Origin: Dromiciops gliroides
Lineage: Eukaryota > Chordata > Mammalia > Microbiotheria > Microbiotheriidae
Direction: 5' to 3'
DNA length: 64,000 bases
Assembly (NCBI RefSeq): GCF_019393635.1
Contig: NC_057864.1
Location: 468,518,617-468,582,616, forward strand
Shown: piece after piece, positions 21,140 through 32,939 of the stretch
Layout: every line of letters starts with the position of its first letter
Position numbering within the stretch: the stretch's first letter is position 1
Made by a program: the position numbers and the translations under genes
Notes under the pieces: model-generated
Databases searched by the model: none
Told to the model about the DNA's origin: nothing
Seen by the model: only the letters and a program-made list of their open reading frames with translations

Positions 21140-21648
21140 TGTAATCTCTTTGATCCTCTTTGAGTGAGTGGAGATGGGATCAAAGAGGGACAATCTGCTG
21201 GTGGAGACAGGATGGAATGGGATCACTTGTGTGTATGTGAATGGGTTAGCTTTGGCAAAGGAATAGGGCTACCTCTTTGTGTGAGACTGGTGAAGGAGGG
21301 GTTAGTAGCAGATGACATCTGGGATGTCAAATGAGGAAAAAAGGAAGATTTCAGCAAATGGCCTCCCTTTTTTTTTTTTTCCAGTGCCATGGGAAGTTTG
21401 AGAAGGGATGAAAAGGTTTGGAAGAACCTCTGTAAAGAATGGGCTAGTGAGTCAATTGGAGAGGTGTTAAAGGATTGCCTTGCTGCAGTGAGTGCCCAGT
21501 TGAGATTATGTGACATCTGTAGTGGACCCAGTCTGGATTATTATTAGTTGAGAAGATCAAGAAACCCATCTCACATTCTTAGTTTTCATAATCCCTCAAG
21601 ATGATAAAATATAGGATCAGACAAAGTAGAAGTTGCTAATGGGCATGG
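21140..21648 (-). repeat. L2-type coding remnant between the inverted-repeat arms
   Basis: On the - strand the segment reads like L2 sequence just before its reverse transcriptase domain, with serine/leucine-rich text and a GATCCCAT...CACCAGCAGATTG block. It is broken by a poly(T) at 21369-21382 and by frameshifts. Confidence 0.5.
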
Positions 21649-22037
21649 TTCAGGAAATACAAAAGGTAAAAAACATTTTATCTCTACGTAAACCCTTCAC
21701 TGTTATAAAGTGCAGTCAGAACGATGAATGACTTGACTATTCTCAATAGTACAGTGATCCAAGATAATCCCAAAGGACTATTGATGAAACATATTATCCA
21801 CCTCCAAAGAAAGAACTGATATTGATGGAATGGACTGAAGTGTGCTATTTTTCACTTTCATTCTTTTCTTTTAATCAAGTTTTCTTGTACAAAATGACAA
21901 ATATGGATAGCCCATATCTGATTGTTTTCTACCTTGGGGAGAGGAAAGGGAGGGAGGGAGGGAAAGAGGGATAAAAATTGGAACCCAAAACTATAAATAA
22001 AAATATTTATTATCCAAAAAATTAAATAAAAAATAAA
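21649..22037 (+). repeat. Right arm of the inverted repeat continuing into an L1-type 3' end
   Basis: 21649-21848 is the right arm. The sequence then runs on through a GGGAGGGAGGGAGGG box to AAAATTGGAACCCAAAACTA and an A-rich tail, the normal L1-type 3' end. Confidence 0.75.
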
Positions 22038-23805
22038 GTGCTGTCAGCAATAGATACTTCAGTTGCTACTTACAAGAAGTAGGGTAGAGATGACTCAAAT
22101 ACTCAAAACTAGACTCCTGGGACACTCCTTTCTGTAGCTTGTTCAGGGTGATACTGGCGTCATTGTAAATGGCATTAGAACTAACTCTTAGTTATAGATG
22201 GTAGTTGAATTTAGGAAGGTTGCATCTCCCTCCTCCATTTTTTCAGTCCTTTTTTGTATTTTCTGAGTCCTCTGTAGCAGCAGTCAGGTAGATTCAGAGA
22301 CCAAAGAACTTGAATATTTTCTGGGTTTTCTCCAATGTGGATGGTTTCACACTGAAGGATCATAAACTGGCTTCTAGGGGAAGCCTCTCTCTTTGCTTTG
22401 TAAGAGAATTGAAAGCCTTTAAAGGGCAACTTCCCTTGTCAATTTCTACTTTTTAAATTTCCCTGCATCGACGTGACCAGTTTTGTTTTGTTTTGTTTTG
22501 AACTAGAAAATCATATTCAACAGAATCTATCCTCATGGTCTTAAAGGAGCAGAGTTCAGATCTTTTAGCAGTGACCTTTTTGGTGGGGGAAGGGACAGAG
22601 TGGAAATTTTGGGAAAAAATAAATCTGAACATTTCCCCTTCTCTCAACCTCCCCTTCCTCCTACCCAACCCCTTCCCCAAGCTCTCCCATAACTTCAAAA
22701 CGTCTGGAAAGATTACACGTCTTAACTGAGGACCAGTATCCAGGAAGGGAAATTTTCTTTTGAAGCTAAAAAATTTCCATTGTTTTCTCTCTCACCTCCT
22801 TCCCATGTTATGATCTTAGATGAAAAGTGGCCTGAGAACAAGGGAAGGGGCTCCCTCTGCCCCCAGAAGGACTGGGGACTTAGCAGGAGGGGGAGGAGGA
22901 ACAGGCCCTGCCTACAGCCAACAGCATTTGTCCCCTTGTGCTTGAATGGCATGGAAAGTTCACCGGGAAGAGTAAATAGTGCGTGGATTAAATGTTGGAC
23001 CTGAAATGAAAGACTTAGATCCAACTCTCCACTCGGTCACTCATTATCTATGGGATCTTGGGCAAGTCACTTCTCTCAGGGCCTCATCTGTCAAATCAGG
23101 GGTGTGGACCAGATGGTATCTACGTGTCTATAAATCTGAGTCCTAGTAAGGAGGGACCTTTCCCCTACTTTAGAGGGCCATATCCTCTCTAACATCAGTG
23201 TTGGGGCCCTCCTTGGGGCCCTCATTGCCTTGGGAGCTATTTAAATGTCAGGGCCTATTCCATGGGGAAGAAAGAGGATCAGACCCAGATGACAAAAATA
23301 TACCCGAAAAATAAGTCAAGACGGAGTATACTCAAGTGGACCTGGGATATCACTGGTTGGAAAATTCCTGGTAACATCCATCCGTGACGACTCATCCTCA
23401 GCAACTCTGGTCTGCATCTTCCTCTAAGTCTGACACAGAGGGTTCTCCCAAGATGTTGGGTTCGTTCCTCAGTTTCTCTCAGGTTCAGAGGCTTACTAGC
23501 TGTAGTAGCTGTGTCAACAGCAGCAGCCCCAGAAGTAGAGTAACGTATACAACTAGTAGTAACAGTACTATTACTATTATTGCTATGTTGCTCTGCCTGT
23601 TCCCTTATAAAAGTGTAGAAAGAAGGACCCTGATTTCCTTGCTAGAGGGACTGTCTTAGGGGTAGCCTGGGGGCACCAAGAGGCTCAGTAACTGGCCCAG
23701 GGTCATGTGGCCAGTATGTGGCAGAGGCAGAGCTTGGACCTGGGTCTTGCTAGCTCTGAGGTCAGCTCTTCTCCATCCCCTTCACCATGTCACCACTCTC
23801 TATGG
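22038..23805. other. Intron segment, mostly repeat-poor
   Basis: 22040-22975 has no obvious repeat. A sense MIR lies at 22980-23130 (GATCTTGGGCAAGTCACTTC). 23150-23640 is largely unassigned with a short AGT/ATT-rich run near 23555. An antisense MIR fragment is at about 23650-23790. No coding signal was recognised. Confidence 0.35.
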
Positions 23806-24085
23806 AGGGGGCACAATGGATAGAGCTCTGGCCCTGAAGTTGGGAGGACCTAACTTCAAATCTCACCTGAGACACTTACTAGCTGTGTGACCCTGGGCAA
23901 GTCACTTAAACATCTGTGGCCCATCTCCAGTCATCCTGGTATATATCTTACCACTAGACCCAGATGGCTCTGGAGGAGAGAGTGAAGCTGGTGACCTTGC
24001 ACAGCCCTCCCTCACTTAAATCTACTTCAGTTCAACTCATGACATGACCCTGATGTCATGGTCCTCTTCAAGAATGAAGGACAAA
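23806..24085 (+). repeat. Older composite SINE with RTE-type tail
   Basis: A SINE-like 5' half (GCACAATGGATAGAGCTCTG) continues into a longer 3' region (CCCAGATGGCTCTGGAGGAG, then CTTCAAGAATGAAGGACAAA). A second copy of this 3' region lies at 55121-55349. Both carry a younger SINE at the same position. Confidence 0.75.
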
Positions 24086-24234
24086 GGGCAGCTAGGTGGC
24101 GCAGTGGATAAAGCACCAGCCCTGGATTCAGGAGGACCTGAGTTCAAATCCGGCCTCAGACACTTGACACTAGCTGTGTGACCCTGGTCAAGTCACTTAA
24201 CCCTCATTGCCCCGCAAAAAAGAAAAGAAAAGAA
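24086..24234 (+). repeat. tRNA-derived marsupial SINE at the end of the composite element
   Basis: Full-length sense copy flanked by AAGAATGAAGGACAAA at 24070-24085 and 24235-24250. Confidence 0.94.
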
Positions 24235-24250
24235 AAGAATGAAGGACAAA

Positions 24251-25716
24251 CTAACTCTATATGGAAAACAGCCAGCCCTGCCCTGTCCCACCTCATCTCC
24301 CCAATGTGGGTTCTAGGCCTGACTTTGCTACTTATTAGGTATGTGACTTTGGGTAAGTCACTAGCCCTCTATGCGCCTCAGTTTCCATAGCAGCATGCCA
24401 AGGCTTGTTCTGGTGTATTTCCAAAGTCTTTCCAGTCCTGAAATTTCAGGTGATTTCGTGGGATCTTAGCAGATCGTCTTAGTCCAACCCCTTCTTTTTA
24501 CAAAGCAGGAAAGTGAGAGGAAGTGATTTGTCCACACAAGGTCATGGAGTGAGTTAGTGGCAGACTCAGGATTAGAGATGGAATCTCTGAATTCCCAGGC
24601 TGTTGTTTCTTCTGTTCCCACCTATCGCATTGAGGATGCTGTCTGGGGCGCTGCCCCTAAAGGCTCCCTACTGGGTAATGCTGCTGGGTAATTTTTTAAA
24701 AATCTGTCAGTTGTGGTCACAGAATTACAGGCTCCTAGATCTGGCAGGGACCTGGAGACCCTCTGGGCACAGCTTCTCATTGAACTGAGAAAGCCCAGAG
24801 AAATAAAATGACTTGTCCAAGGTCACATAAGCAGTAAGTAGCGGGCTGAGACCTCTTCCTCACTGGCCCTGGTTCCCAGCTTCTTCCACTGCTGGCCCAT
24901 TTTAGCCATCCTTGGCTCAGCTTTTCCATACATCACTGTCCTCCAGAAGGAGAAATTGTACCCCGCCTCACTCCCCATGGGGGGGTTCTCTCCTTTCTAA
25001 AGGCCTTCCCCCCTCTCCCCATGGCCTGTCCCTCATCTCCAGGATGTACACGTGAGACAGTCACCATCAGCTGGGGGCAGCAGGAGGGCTGGAGGCCGGC
25101 ATGAGTGGGTGTTGGGGTGGGGGGGGCAGTCCTCTCCCAGCCCGAGCTGCCAAACCCACCACTCATTTTCAGAAGCAAAGGGAAGCATGGAAACTTGCCA
25201 GCTCCATTTTGGACCTCAGGCTGTGCATAAACCAGGAGCCTGGGCAGGGCAGGGTTTGTGTGCCCTGATTCAGGGACCGGGAGGTTCTGGTAGGGACTCA
25301 GCCTGCAGCTTTGCCTTTCCTATGCCTGGCTTCTCTGTTTATCTGACACAGTGATATTCACGAGGGGATCTTCTACCTCAAATGGGAGGAACAATGGTAA
25401 CCCTGGGCCTGAGAGGCAGCTTGGCCTAATGGACAGAGAGTAGGCCTCCAAGTCCTCCCTCTTACACATCTTTGGCAAGTCATTTTACCCTTCCCCTGCC
25501 CGCCCCCCCACCTCTTCCCAAGCAATTCGCTAAGACTAGAATTCACAGAGCTGCATTGATGAGGGCCCTTCCATACCAGGAGTTTCTCACACTAATGAAG
25601 TCCCAAGTACAGACCAAAAAACAACCTCCAACCACATCAGCCAGAGCAGTCTTTCTTAAAATTAGTCAGTGCAGGATGTTTATTTATTTATTTTTACATT
25701 TTTTAAAAGATCTTTT
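24251..25716. repeat. MIR fragments and a repeat-poor stretch
   Basis: A sense MIR lies at 24300-24450 and antisense MIR pieces at about 24465-24600 and 24715-24860. 24860-25380 has no recognised repeat. 25400-25500 is another sense MIR start, and 25500-25680 is unassigned with L2-like text. Confidence 0.45.
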
Positions 25717-25861
25717 TTTTTTTTTTGTGGGGCAATGAGGGTTAAGTGACTTACCCAGGGTCACACAGCTAGTAAGTGTTGTGTCTAAGGCTGGATTTGA
25801 ACTCAGGTCCTTCTGAATCCAGGGCTGGTGCTTTATCCATTGCACCACCTAGCTGCACCCA
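25717..25861 (-). repeat. tRNA-derived marsupial SINE, full length
   Basis: Antisense copy flanked by AAAAGATCTTTT at 25705-25716 and 25862-25873. Confidence 0.92.
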
Positions 25862-25873
25862 AAAAGATCTTTT

Positions 25874-26694
25874 AAGTAAGGATCTAGGACCTGTGATTGC
25901 TGTGGGACAGGGAATTCCCAGATGAGGAAACTCTCTCTACCAATGCAGGTTGACTCCTGTTCTGCTGAGTTACATGGTCTTAAGAGAGTTCCCCTGAGCT
26001 GAGGTGTGAGTCAAACTTGCCCCCAACCAGATTAAAAGATAATAGGTTTTTAAAATGCAATGCAACATAGATAATGTTAATCTGTGGTTTTCTAAGTCAA
26101 CATGCCCCTAGCAGGTTTTTATTTGAGTCTGATGCCTTTGGCCCATAGCCTTGAAAGTGTAAGTGATTTGTCCAGGGTCACACAGTCAGGGTGGGTCACA
26201 GGCAAGACTCGAACCTGGGGCTTGTGACTCCAAGGCCAGGTCTCTACCGGCTATATCACACTGCCTCTAAAATCTTTAAAGGTTTTTTTTTGTGTTTTTT
26301 TTTTAAATTCAGGCAGCATCTCTAGGAGTTATTCTAAAATTGCAGATATGTTCTGGGAAGCCATGAAGGACAGTGTGGTCCATTGGAGAGAGTTCTAGAG
26401 TTCTGACTCTGGATTTGGAGGACCTGGGTTCAAATTTTACCTCTGATGTTTGCTGTCTGTGTGACCCAGGCCAAGTCTCTTTATTACTGTGGGCATCAGT
26501 TTCTGTAAAATAAGGGAACTGGACTAAATGGTGTCTGGGGTTCTCTCGGAGTTTCAGTTCTTACATTCCTATGACTAAATGATCTCCCTAAGATTCCGCC
26601 TGGCTCTGGCTCTGTTCCTCTGACATAGATTATATCCAGGCTGAGGAAGGAATAGGGAAGGGACCCACATCTAAGTCATTTAAGTCAGACCCAG
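25874..26694. repeat. MIR fragments
   Basis: An antisense MIR is at about 26140-26270 (GTGATTTGTCCAGGGTCACA) and a sense MIR at 26360-26590. The remainder is unassigned. Confidence 0.5.
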
Positions 26695-26869
26695 GGCAGC
26701 TAGGTGGCGCAGTGCATAAGCACCGGCCCGGGATTCAGGAGGACCTGAGTTCAAATCTGGCCTCAGACACTTACTAGCTGTGTGACCCTGGGCAAGTCAC
26801 TTAACCCCAATTGCCTCACCAAAAAAAAAAAAAGAAAGAAAGAAAGAAAGAAAAAGAAAAAGAAAAGAA
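26695..26869 (+). repeat. tRNA-derived marsupial SINE with GAAA-expanded tail
   Basis: Sense copy flanked by AAGTCAGACCCAG at 26682-26694 and 26870-26882. The A-tail has expanded into a GAAA microsatellite. Confidence 0.95.
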
Positions 26870-26882
26870 AAGTCAGACCCAG

Positions 26883-28204
26883 AGAAGTCTGTCTGAGGCT
26901 GGCAGAGTGAAGTGACCTGCCCACGGTCACACTGTGACAGAACTGGAATTCAAACCCACGTCCCCTGATTCCTGGGCCAGTGTTCTTTCCATTGTTCTGT
27001 TACTGTGTCATTTCCCTATTTTGCTCTAAAACTTTCGCGCCTTCTTTTCTCCTAGAGGTCTTCTCTGTCTCCAGACACCACCACTCCCCCCCATCCGGGG
27101 CCCCACATTCATGAGGTTTGTCTGCATATTCCAAAGTGGAAGTTAGTGAGCTCCTCATCAGGGGAGGTCTTCAAGCAGAGACTGGATTACCTACTCGATG
27201 AGAGGCATAGATTGAGTTGGATGACTTCTGAGATCATTTGAGACACGGAAAAATAACAAGGAGATAGTTTGCTATTTCTTTCTCCAGTTCATTTGATAAA
27301 TGAGGAAACTGAGGCCAACAGGGTAAAATGACTTGCCCAAGCTCACACAGCTAGTAAGTGCCTGTAGCTGGATTTGAACTCAGATCTTCCTGGCTCCAGG
27401 CCCCGGGCTTTCTCCATTGGGCTACCTAGGGAATAAGAGAGTACTGGAATAGGAGTTGTGGGACCTGGGTTCTTAGTTTCCCACAGTAAGACCTTGGGCT
27501 GAGTCACTTCCCCTGTCTGGGCCTCAATTTCCTTCTCTGTAAAATGTTGGGGTTTGTTGAGATGGTGTATTTAAGGTCCTTTTGGGCTCTAATGATCTGT
27601 GACTCAGATCACTCTGAGGCTAATGAAGTGGGGGCACAGTCTCTGTTGGAGCTCCCACTGCCAGAGTCAGGAGGGTGTGGATATGGTCCATTGGATTTCG
27701 ACACTACTGGCTGCCATTTTCTAATTACTCCTTGGTGCTTGGAGTGGTACCAGGTGTTGAACAAAGCAAACTCAGTGGGTGTGCCCATTGGCCTCCAGGA
27801 GCTTACTAGGTTGTGAAGTCAAGAAAACTTCCAAGAGAAAGCAGAATTATCTTTAAAGCTGCGTCTCTTGGGGATTTATCTTGGACCAATACACAACTTG
27901 ATGGGAGGCAGAGTCCCTGATGACTTCAAAGATCAGTGATGAACACAGTGCCTGGCACATAGTAGGTCCTCAATTAATTCCAGCTGACTTCCAGAGGCTT
28001 CCTCTTCCTAAAAGAATTGAGGACCTTTTTATTGGTGAATTCCCAAAAGGTCAGACCTGAAAGTGACGTGGGTCTGTCTAGTCAAAACTCTTGCTTTGAT
28101 AGTTAAGGAAACAGTTTCATTAAGGGGAAGTGTGTCCCATAGAGTGAATGTGGATGTGGCTTCAGATATTTCAGAGGGTCCTAGATTTTTAGATCTAGAT
28201 TGCT
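26883..28204. repeat. MIR-rich intron segment
   Basis: An antisense MIR lies at about 26885-27000. 27115-27245 is the end of an old LINE-like repeat (GTTGGATGACTTCTGAGATC). A long CORE-SINE (MAR1-like) is antisense at about 27255-27430, and a sense MIR at 27440-27605. 27610-28200 is mostly unassigned, apart from an L2 tail (CAGTGCCTGGCACATAGTAG) at about 27940-27985. Confidence 0.5.
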
Positions 28205-29095
28205 GAAAAAAAGGAAGATTTAAAAAATTTTTTTTAATCATAGAAGTATTTTATTATTTTCCCGTTACATATAAAGATAGTTTTCAACATTTGTTTTCAT
28301 AAGATTTTTAGTTCCAGATTTTTCTCCCTCCCTTCTTTCCCTCCCTCCTCCCCAAGAAAGAAAGCAATCTGATAAAGGTTATATATGTACAATCATATTA
28401 AACATATTGCTGCATTAGTCATGTTGTGAAAGAAGAATCAGAACAAAAGGGGAAAACTTCAAATAAGAAAAAACAAAAACAAAAGTAGAAACAGTATGGT
28501 TCAATCTACCTTCAGAATCCACAGTTCTTTTTTCTGGATGGGGAGAACATTTTCCATCACGAGTTCTTTGGAATTGTCTTGGATCATTGTATTGCTGAGA
28601 AGAGCCAAGTCGATCACAGTTGATCATCACACAATGTTGCTGTTGCTGTGTACAATGTTCTCCTGGTTCTGCTCACTTCACTCAGCATCAGTGCACTTAA
28701 GTCTTTCTAGGTTTTGCTGAAATCTGTCTGTTCATCATTTCTTACAGCACAATAGTATTCCATTACATTCATATACCACAACTTGTTCAGCCATTTCCCA
28801 ATTGATAAGCATTCCCTCAATTTCCAGTTCTTTGCCACCACAAAGAGAGCTGCTTATAGATATTTTTGTACATGGGAGTCCTTTTCAAAAAGAGGAGATT
28901 GGGGCAGCTAGGTAGTGTAGTGGATAAAGCACTGGCCCTGGATTCAGGAGGACCTGAGTTCAAATCTGGCCTCAGACACTTAATAAATACTAACTGTGTG
29001 ACTCCAGGCAAGTCACTTAACCCCAATTGCCTCACCATATAATAATAATAATAATTAATAATAAATTACATTTTTTAAAAAGAGGAGATTGAAGC
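28205..29095 (-). repeat. L1-type 3' region with a SINE inserted
   Basis: Antisense L1 3' end. It starts with the T-rich end, then TTTAGTTCCAGATTTTTCTC, a CCTCC box, the GTTATATATGTACAATCATA block and further upstream text to about 28886, where the SINE at 28902-29076 interrupts it. Confidence 0.7.
28902..29076 (+). repeat. tRNA-derived marsupial SINE in L1
   Basis: Sense copy flanked by AAAAAGAGGAGATTG at 28887-28901 and 29077-29091. The tail has become an AAT microsatellite. Confidence 0.95.
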
Positions 29096-29718
29096 CAGTC
29101 CCCAACACTGGCTGAAAAAGAGGGGTCCCAGAAACTGTGGGGAAGATAAGAATTCTAATATATTGCTGGCAAATTTGTGAATTGTCCAACTGCTATGGAA
29201 GACAGTTTTTAATTATGTGAGAAAAGTGCCTAAAATGTCCACTTCCTTTAGCCTAGCAAGCCCCCACTACTGGGCCAAAGGAGGTTAAAGACCACAAGAA
29301 AATGGCCACTTACCCTAAAATATTCACAGTTCCAGGTTTTGTAGTGGCCAAATTTGGAATTGGATGCTCATTGTTGGAGAGTGGAAGAGCAAACTGCTGT
29401 TCTCTAACTCATGGGGATATTTTTGTGAAGGATTCAGAGAAACATTGGAAGGTTTATATGAACTGATACATAGCTGAGAAAACAGAGGTAAGAGAACAAT
29501 GTGACCACAATAGTGTAAGTGAAAGTTACATTAAATGACATCAGCACTCATTAAAGGCAGTGACCAATCTTGGATTCAGGGGGTTGATCCTTTCTGTAGA
29601 AAGATGGGGGTTTAATGGAATATTGCACGTCCTATCAGATGTAGTCTCTTGCTTAACTACTTTTCTCTGTTACAAGAGTTTTCTAGGGTAGCGGGATTCA
29701 AAAAGTAAGAGTGGTGTA
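29096..29718 (+). repeat. Second, degraded L1-type 3' region, sense
   Basis: About 29140-29560 reads like a worn version of the L1-type region at 38.17 kb (AACTGATACATAGCTGAGAA corresponds to TGAGCTGATGATGAGTGAGA). It is in the opposite orientation to the neighbour at 28.2 kb. Confidence 0.5.
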
Positions 29719-29731
29719 AATAATAAAAAGC

Positions 29732-29885
29732 AGGGTCAGCTAGGTGGTGCAGTGGATAAAGCACTGGCCCTGAATTCAGGAGGACCTGAGTTCAAATCTG
29801 GCCTCAGACACTTGACACTTACTAGCTATGTGACCCTGGGCAACTCACTTAACCGTCTTTGCCTCACAAAAAACAAACAAAAAAT
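29732..29885 (+). repeat. tRNA-derived marsupial SINE, full length
   Basis: Sense copy flanked by AATAATAAAAAGC at 29719-29731 and 29886-29898. Confidence 0.93.
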
Positions 29886-29898
29886 AATAATAAAAAGC

Positions 29899-30880
29899 TT
29901 ATAAAAAAGAACCTAAAAATAAAGCATTTAAAAAAGATCAAGTGCACCCCTCCTCCATTTTACAGATGAGGAAACAGAGACAGGCAACAGCTAAGTGACT
30001 TGCTCAGGATGACACAACTAGTAAGAGTCTGGAGATATCTGAACCCAGGTTTTCTTGATTCCATATCTAGTCTTCTTTCCACTGAGCTGCTTCTTTGTAC
30101 TATCTCAACTGTCCCCCTACATTCCTCCAGTCCCAGCACTCTATCCACTGTGCCTTAACCCAGCTGGACCTCAGTCTCTTCAGCTATAAAATGGGTGTGT
30201 GGCAGAGTTGGATTAGATGGCCTCTGAACTCCCTTACAGCCCTAGATTTGTATTCCTATAAGCCTCTTCCTCTCTCTGGGCCTTCGTTTCTTCATCTGAG
30301 GGGGTTAATGCATTGTAAAATGAGGCAAATTACATGGTCTCTCTCAGTCTCTTTCCAGCTATGATTCTGTGATTTTTTTTTTCTGTCTACATAAGATGAA
30401 GAAAAGGTACTGGCCTGCATCAGTGGAGGGAGCTTCTTCATCTTGGAGTGCCTTTAATCAGTGAAGGCCTAGGTCTATTGTTCCCTGTCCCCCATCTGTT
30501 ACTCAAAAGCTAGTGAGCCTGCATCTAGAGAGGTCTCTGAGCCAGGCCTGACTTGCTGGGAATGTCAAGAAGGGGATTCCTGGTGTCAAAAATGACAACT
30601 GTCCCCAGGGTAAACAGAGTAAGCTTAGAGGACCAAAGTGAACAGCTCTCCAGAAACATGGAGTAAGGAACACCAGAAAATTGTCCCTTACAAAAACAGA
30701 GTGAGAGACAATTTTCTCCCACACTCTAGAGTGAGAAACCCAAGTTCCCTCCAAAACCAGAATGAGGCATCATTCTGCACAACCAGTTTCTTGTTACACT
30801 CTGCTTAGCAAAACGGGTGCACATGCATTCATAGGAGCTTCTCAGGAGAGAGAGAGAGAGCTCACTTTAACTTGGAGAAT
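29899..30880. repeat. MIR fragments and unassigned sequence
   Basis: An antisense MIR lies at about 29950-30090 and sense MIR-like pieces at 30140-30370. 30370-30880 has no recognised repeat, except a short GA run at 30847-30860. Confidence 0.4.
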
Positions 30881-30904
30881 GAGGGGATTTCTTTATTTTT
30901 CTTT

Positions 30905-30942
<38 letters not shown>

Positions 30943-31490
30943 TTTTATTTAAAGTTTTGAGTTCCAAATTATTTCATTTCCTCCCTCCCCCTCACCTCTC
31001 CCAGCGGTGGTAAGCAATCAGATATAGGTTATACATGTGCAATTATGTAAAACATGACCATATTAGTCATTTTGTATTAAAAAAAAACTTGAAGAAAAAA
31101 TGAAAGTGAAAAATAGCATGCTTCAGGCTGTGTTCAGTCAATATCAGTTCTTTCTTTGGAGATAGTTTTCATCATTAGTCTTTTGGGATTGTCTTAGATC
31201 ATTGCATTGCTGAGAATAGCTAAGTCATTCGCAGTTCTTCATCGAACAACATTGCTGTCTCTGTGCATGTTTTCTTGGTTCTGCTCACTTCACTATACAT
31301 CAGTTCATACAAGTCTTTCCGGGCCTTTCTGAAATCATCCAGCTTGTCATTTCTTATAGCATAATAATATTCCATTGCCATCATATACTACAGTTTGTTT
31401 AGCCATTCCTCGATGGATGGGCATGCCTTTGATTTCCAATTCGTAGCCACTACAAAGAGAACAGCTATAGATATTTTTGGACAAATAGGT
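30881..31490 (-). repeat. L1-type 3' region
   Basis: Antisense copy with an AAT microsatellite (30909-30942) in the tail, then AAGTTTTGAGTTCCAAATTA, a CCTCCC box, AGGTTATACATGTGCAATTA and the upstream block to about 31490. It is the best preserved antisense copy in the window and a useful reference for the arms at 20.9 and 21.7 kb. Confidence 0.75.
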
Positions 31491-32280
31491 CTTTCCCAAA
31501 TGAGGGTATTCAAACTTTCTGAGTCGTGGTCATGGATGGGTAGGGGGCGTTGCAGCAGCTGGATAATTAAGTTTTTTGTCTTTGTTGGTAAATCAATCAG
31601 GTTGGGATTAACTCCCGGTTTCTCGGTTTGCTACAGGATGCTCTTAATTCCATTTGCATAATGCAAATCAGCCTGACAGCTCCTACCTTGAGCCCAAGCA
31701 GTGAGACTGAGAATGTGAAGCAGGAACCCTTTGGAATCTTTGCAGATAATCGTGTTTCTGCCAAATGGATTAGGGAGGGAAATCTCATAGGCAAATGTGG
31801 ATGTCTCTGGAGGTTCCATAAATTCCTAAATGTCTCTGGGCCTGCTTGGTATGTGCTTTTTATGGGTCTCAGGATTTTTGATATGTTGGGCCGGGTTTTC
31901 ATACAAGTTCCTCTGGAAGATAAGGAATTCTGAACGAGTCTTAGTCACCTCATTGGCACTTGAATGCTCTAATTTCCTACACTGCCCGGGCATACTGACC
32001 TACCAGACAAGCACAGAGGACCCTTCTGATTCAGAGACTGCATGACTCCCATCCACCTTCACACTTGAGAACTGGGGCAGAGAAGAGGAAAGCTTTTCAC
32101 TTGTACCCTCAAAATCCACCAGCCCGACTTTCAGGGCCCCATCAGCAGAATATAGAAAGGTTGATTACTCCCTCCCCTTCAACGGAGGCGACCCACTCCC
32201 CTCTGGTCAAGGAGTAGCCATGGGTTCCTGCAGGGTGGGGACCATGCCTGTCTCTGGCCCTTGAGCCAGTGTCTGACCAC
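31491..32280. other. Repeat-free intronic island with inverted octamer motifs
   Basis: No SINE, LINE or MIR text is recognisable. At 31652-31668 lies ATTTGCATAATGCAAAT, two octamer motifs in inverted orientation around one central base. Open frames of about 100 codons exist on both strands but match nothing I know. It is a candidate conserved non-coding element, by inference. Confidence 0.4.
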
Positions 32281-32793
32281 ACCCTACTTTGGCAGGAAGT
32301 GATTTAGAAAGCAGCAAGTGGGGGCTTGGGATGGCACTTCTGTTTCTTCAGCCCAGTGCCCGGCCCATCTCTCCCAACCTTTGCTTCCTTCGACAAACAC
32401 TTATTAAGCACCGACTATATACCGGGCACCACGGCAGGCAGAATTGGAGCCGATGTGAGGGAAAGCTTCCTGGTGATTAAGGCTGTCCAAAAGTGCAGTG
32501 AGCTGCTCTGGCCCAGGGTAGTGGGATCTCCATCCCTGGAGGGCTCTGAGTAGAGGCCAGATGACCACTTGTGGAGACTCTTATATAGGTTTGGGTTGGA
32601 TTCTCAACCTTTGGGGGGTCACAGCCCCCTTTGGCAGGCAGTCTGGGAAAACCTATGTAGTGACCCTCTCCCCAGAATAATGGCCTTTAAATGCATTAAA
32701 TCATAAGATTACAAATTGTTATAGGGGGAGACGGTGGGGGGTTTGGGGTGTTGGGGTCCTTAGGAATTCATTCCTCTTTAAAGAATTACACCT
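32281..32793. repeat. Old dispersed repeats
   Basis: A tail-like piece (ACACTTATTAAGCACCGACT) lies at about 32393-32440. A dispersed family member (GGGTCACAGCCCCCTTTGGC...AATCATAAGATTACAAATTG) lies at about 32605-32725. The rest is unassigned. Confidence 0.4.
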
Positions 32794-32939
32794 GGAGCAG
32801 CTAGGTGGCACAGTGGATAAAGCACCGGCTCTGGATTCAGGAGGACCTGAGTTCAAATCCAGCTTCAGACACTAGCTGTGTGACCCTGGGCAAGTCACTT
32901 AACCCTCATTGCCCTGTGCAAAAATAAATAAATAAATAA
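32794..32939 (+). repeat. tRNA-derived marsupial SINE in an LTR-like element
   Basis: Sense copy with AAAT-expanded tail. Flanks ATTACACC / ATTGCACC are a probable, slightly diverged duplication. Confidence 0.88.
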
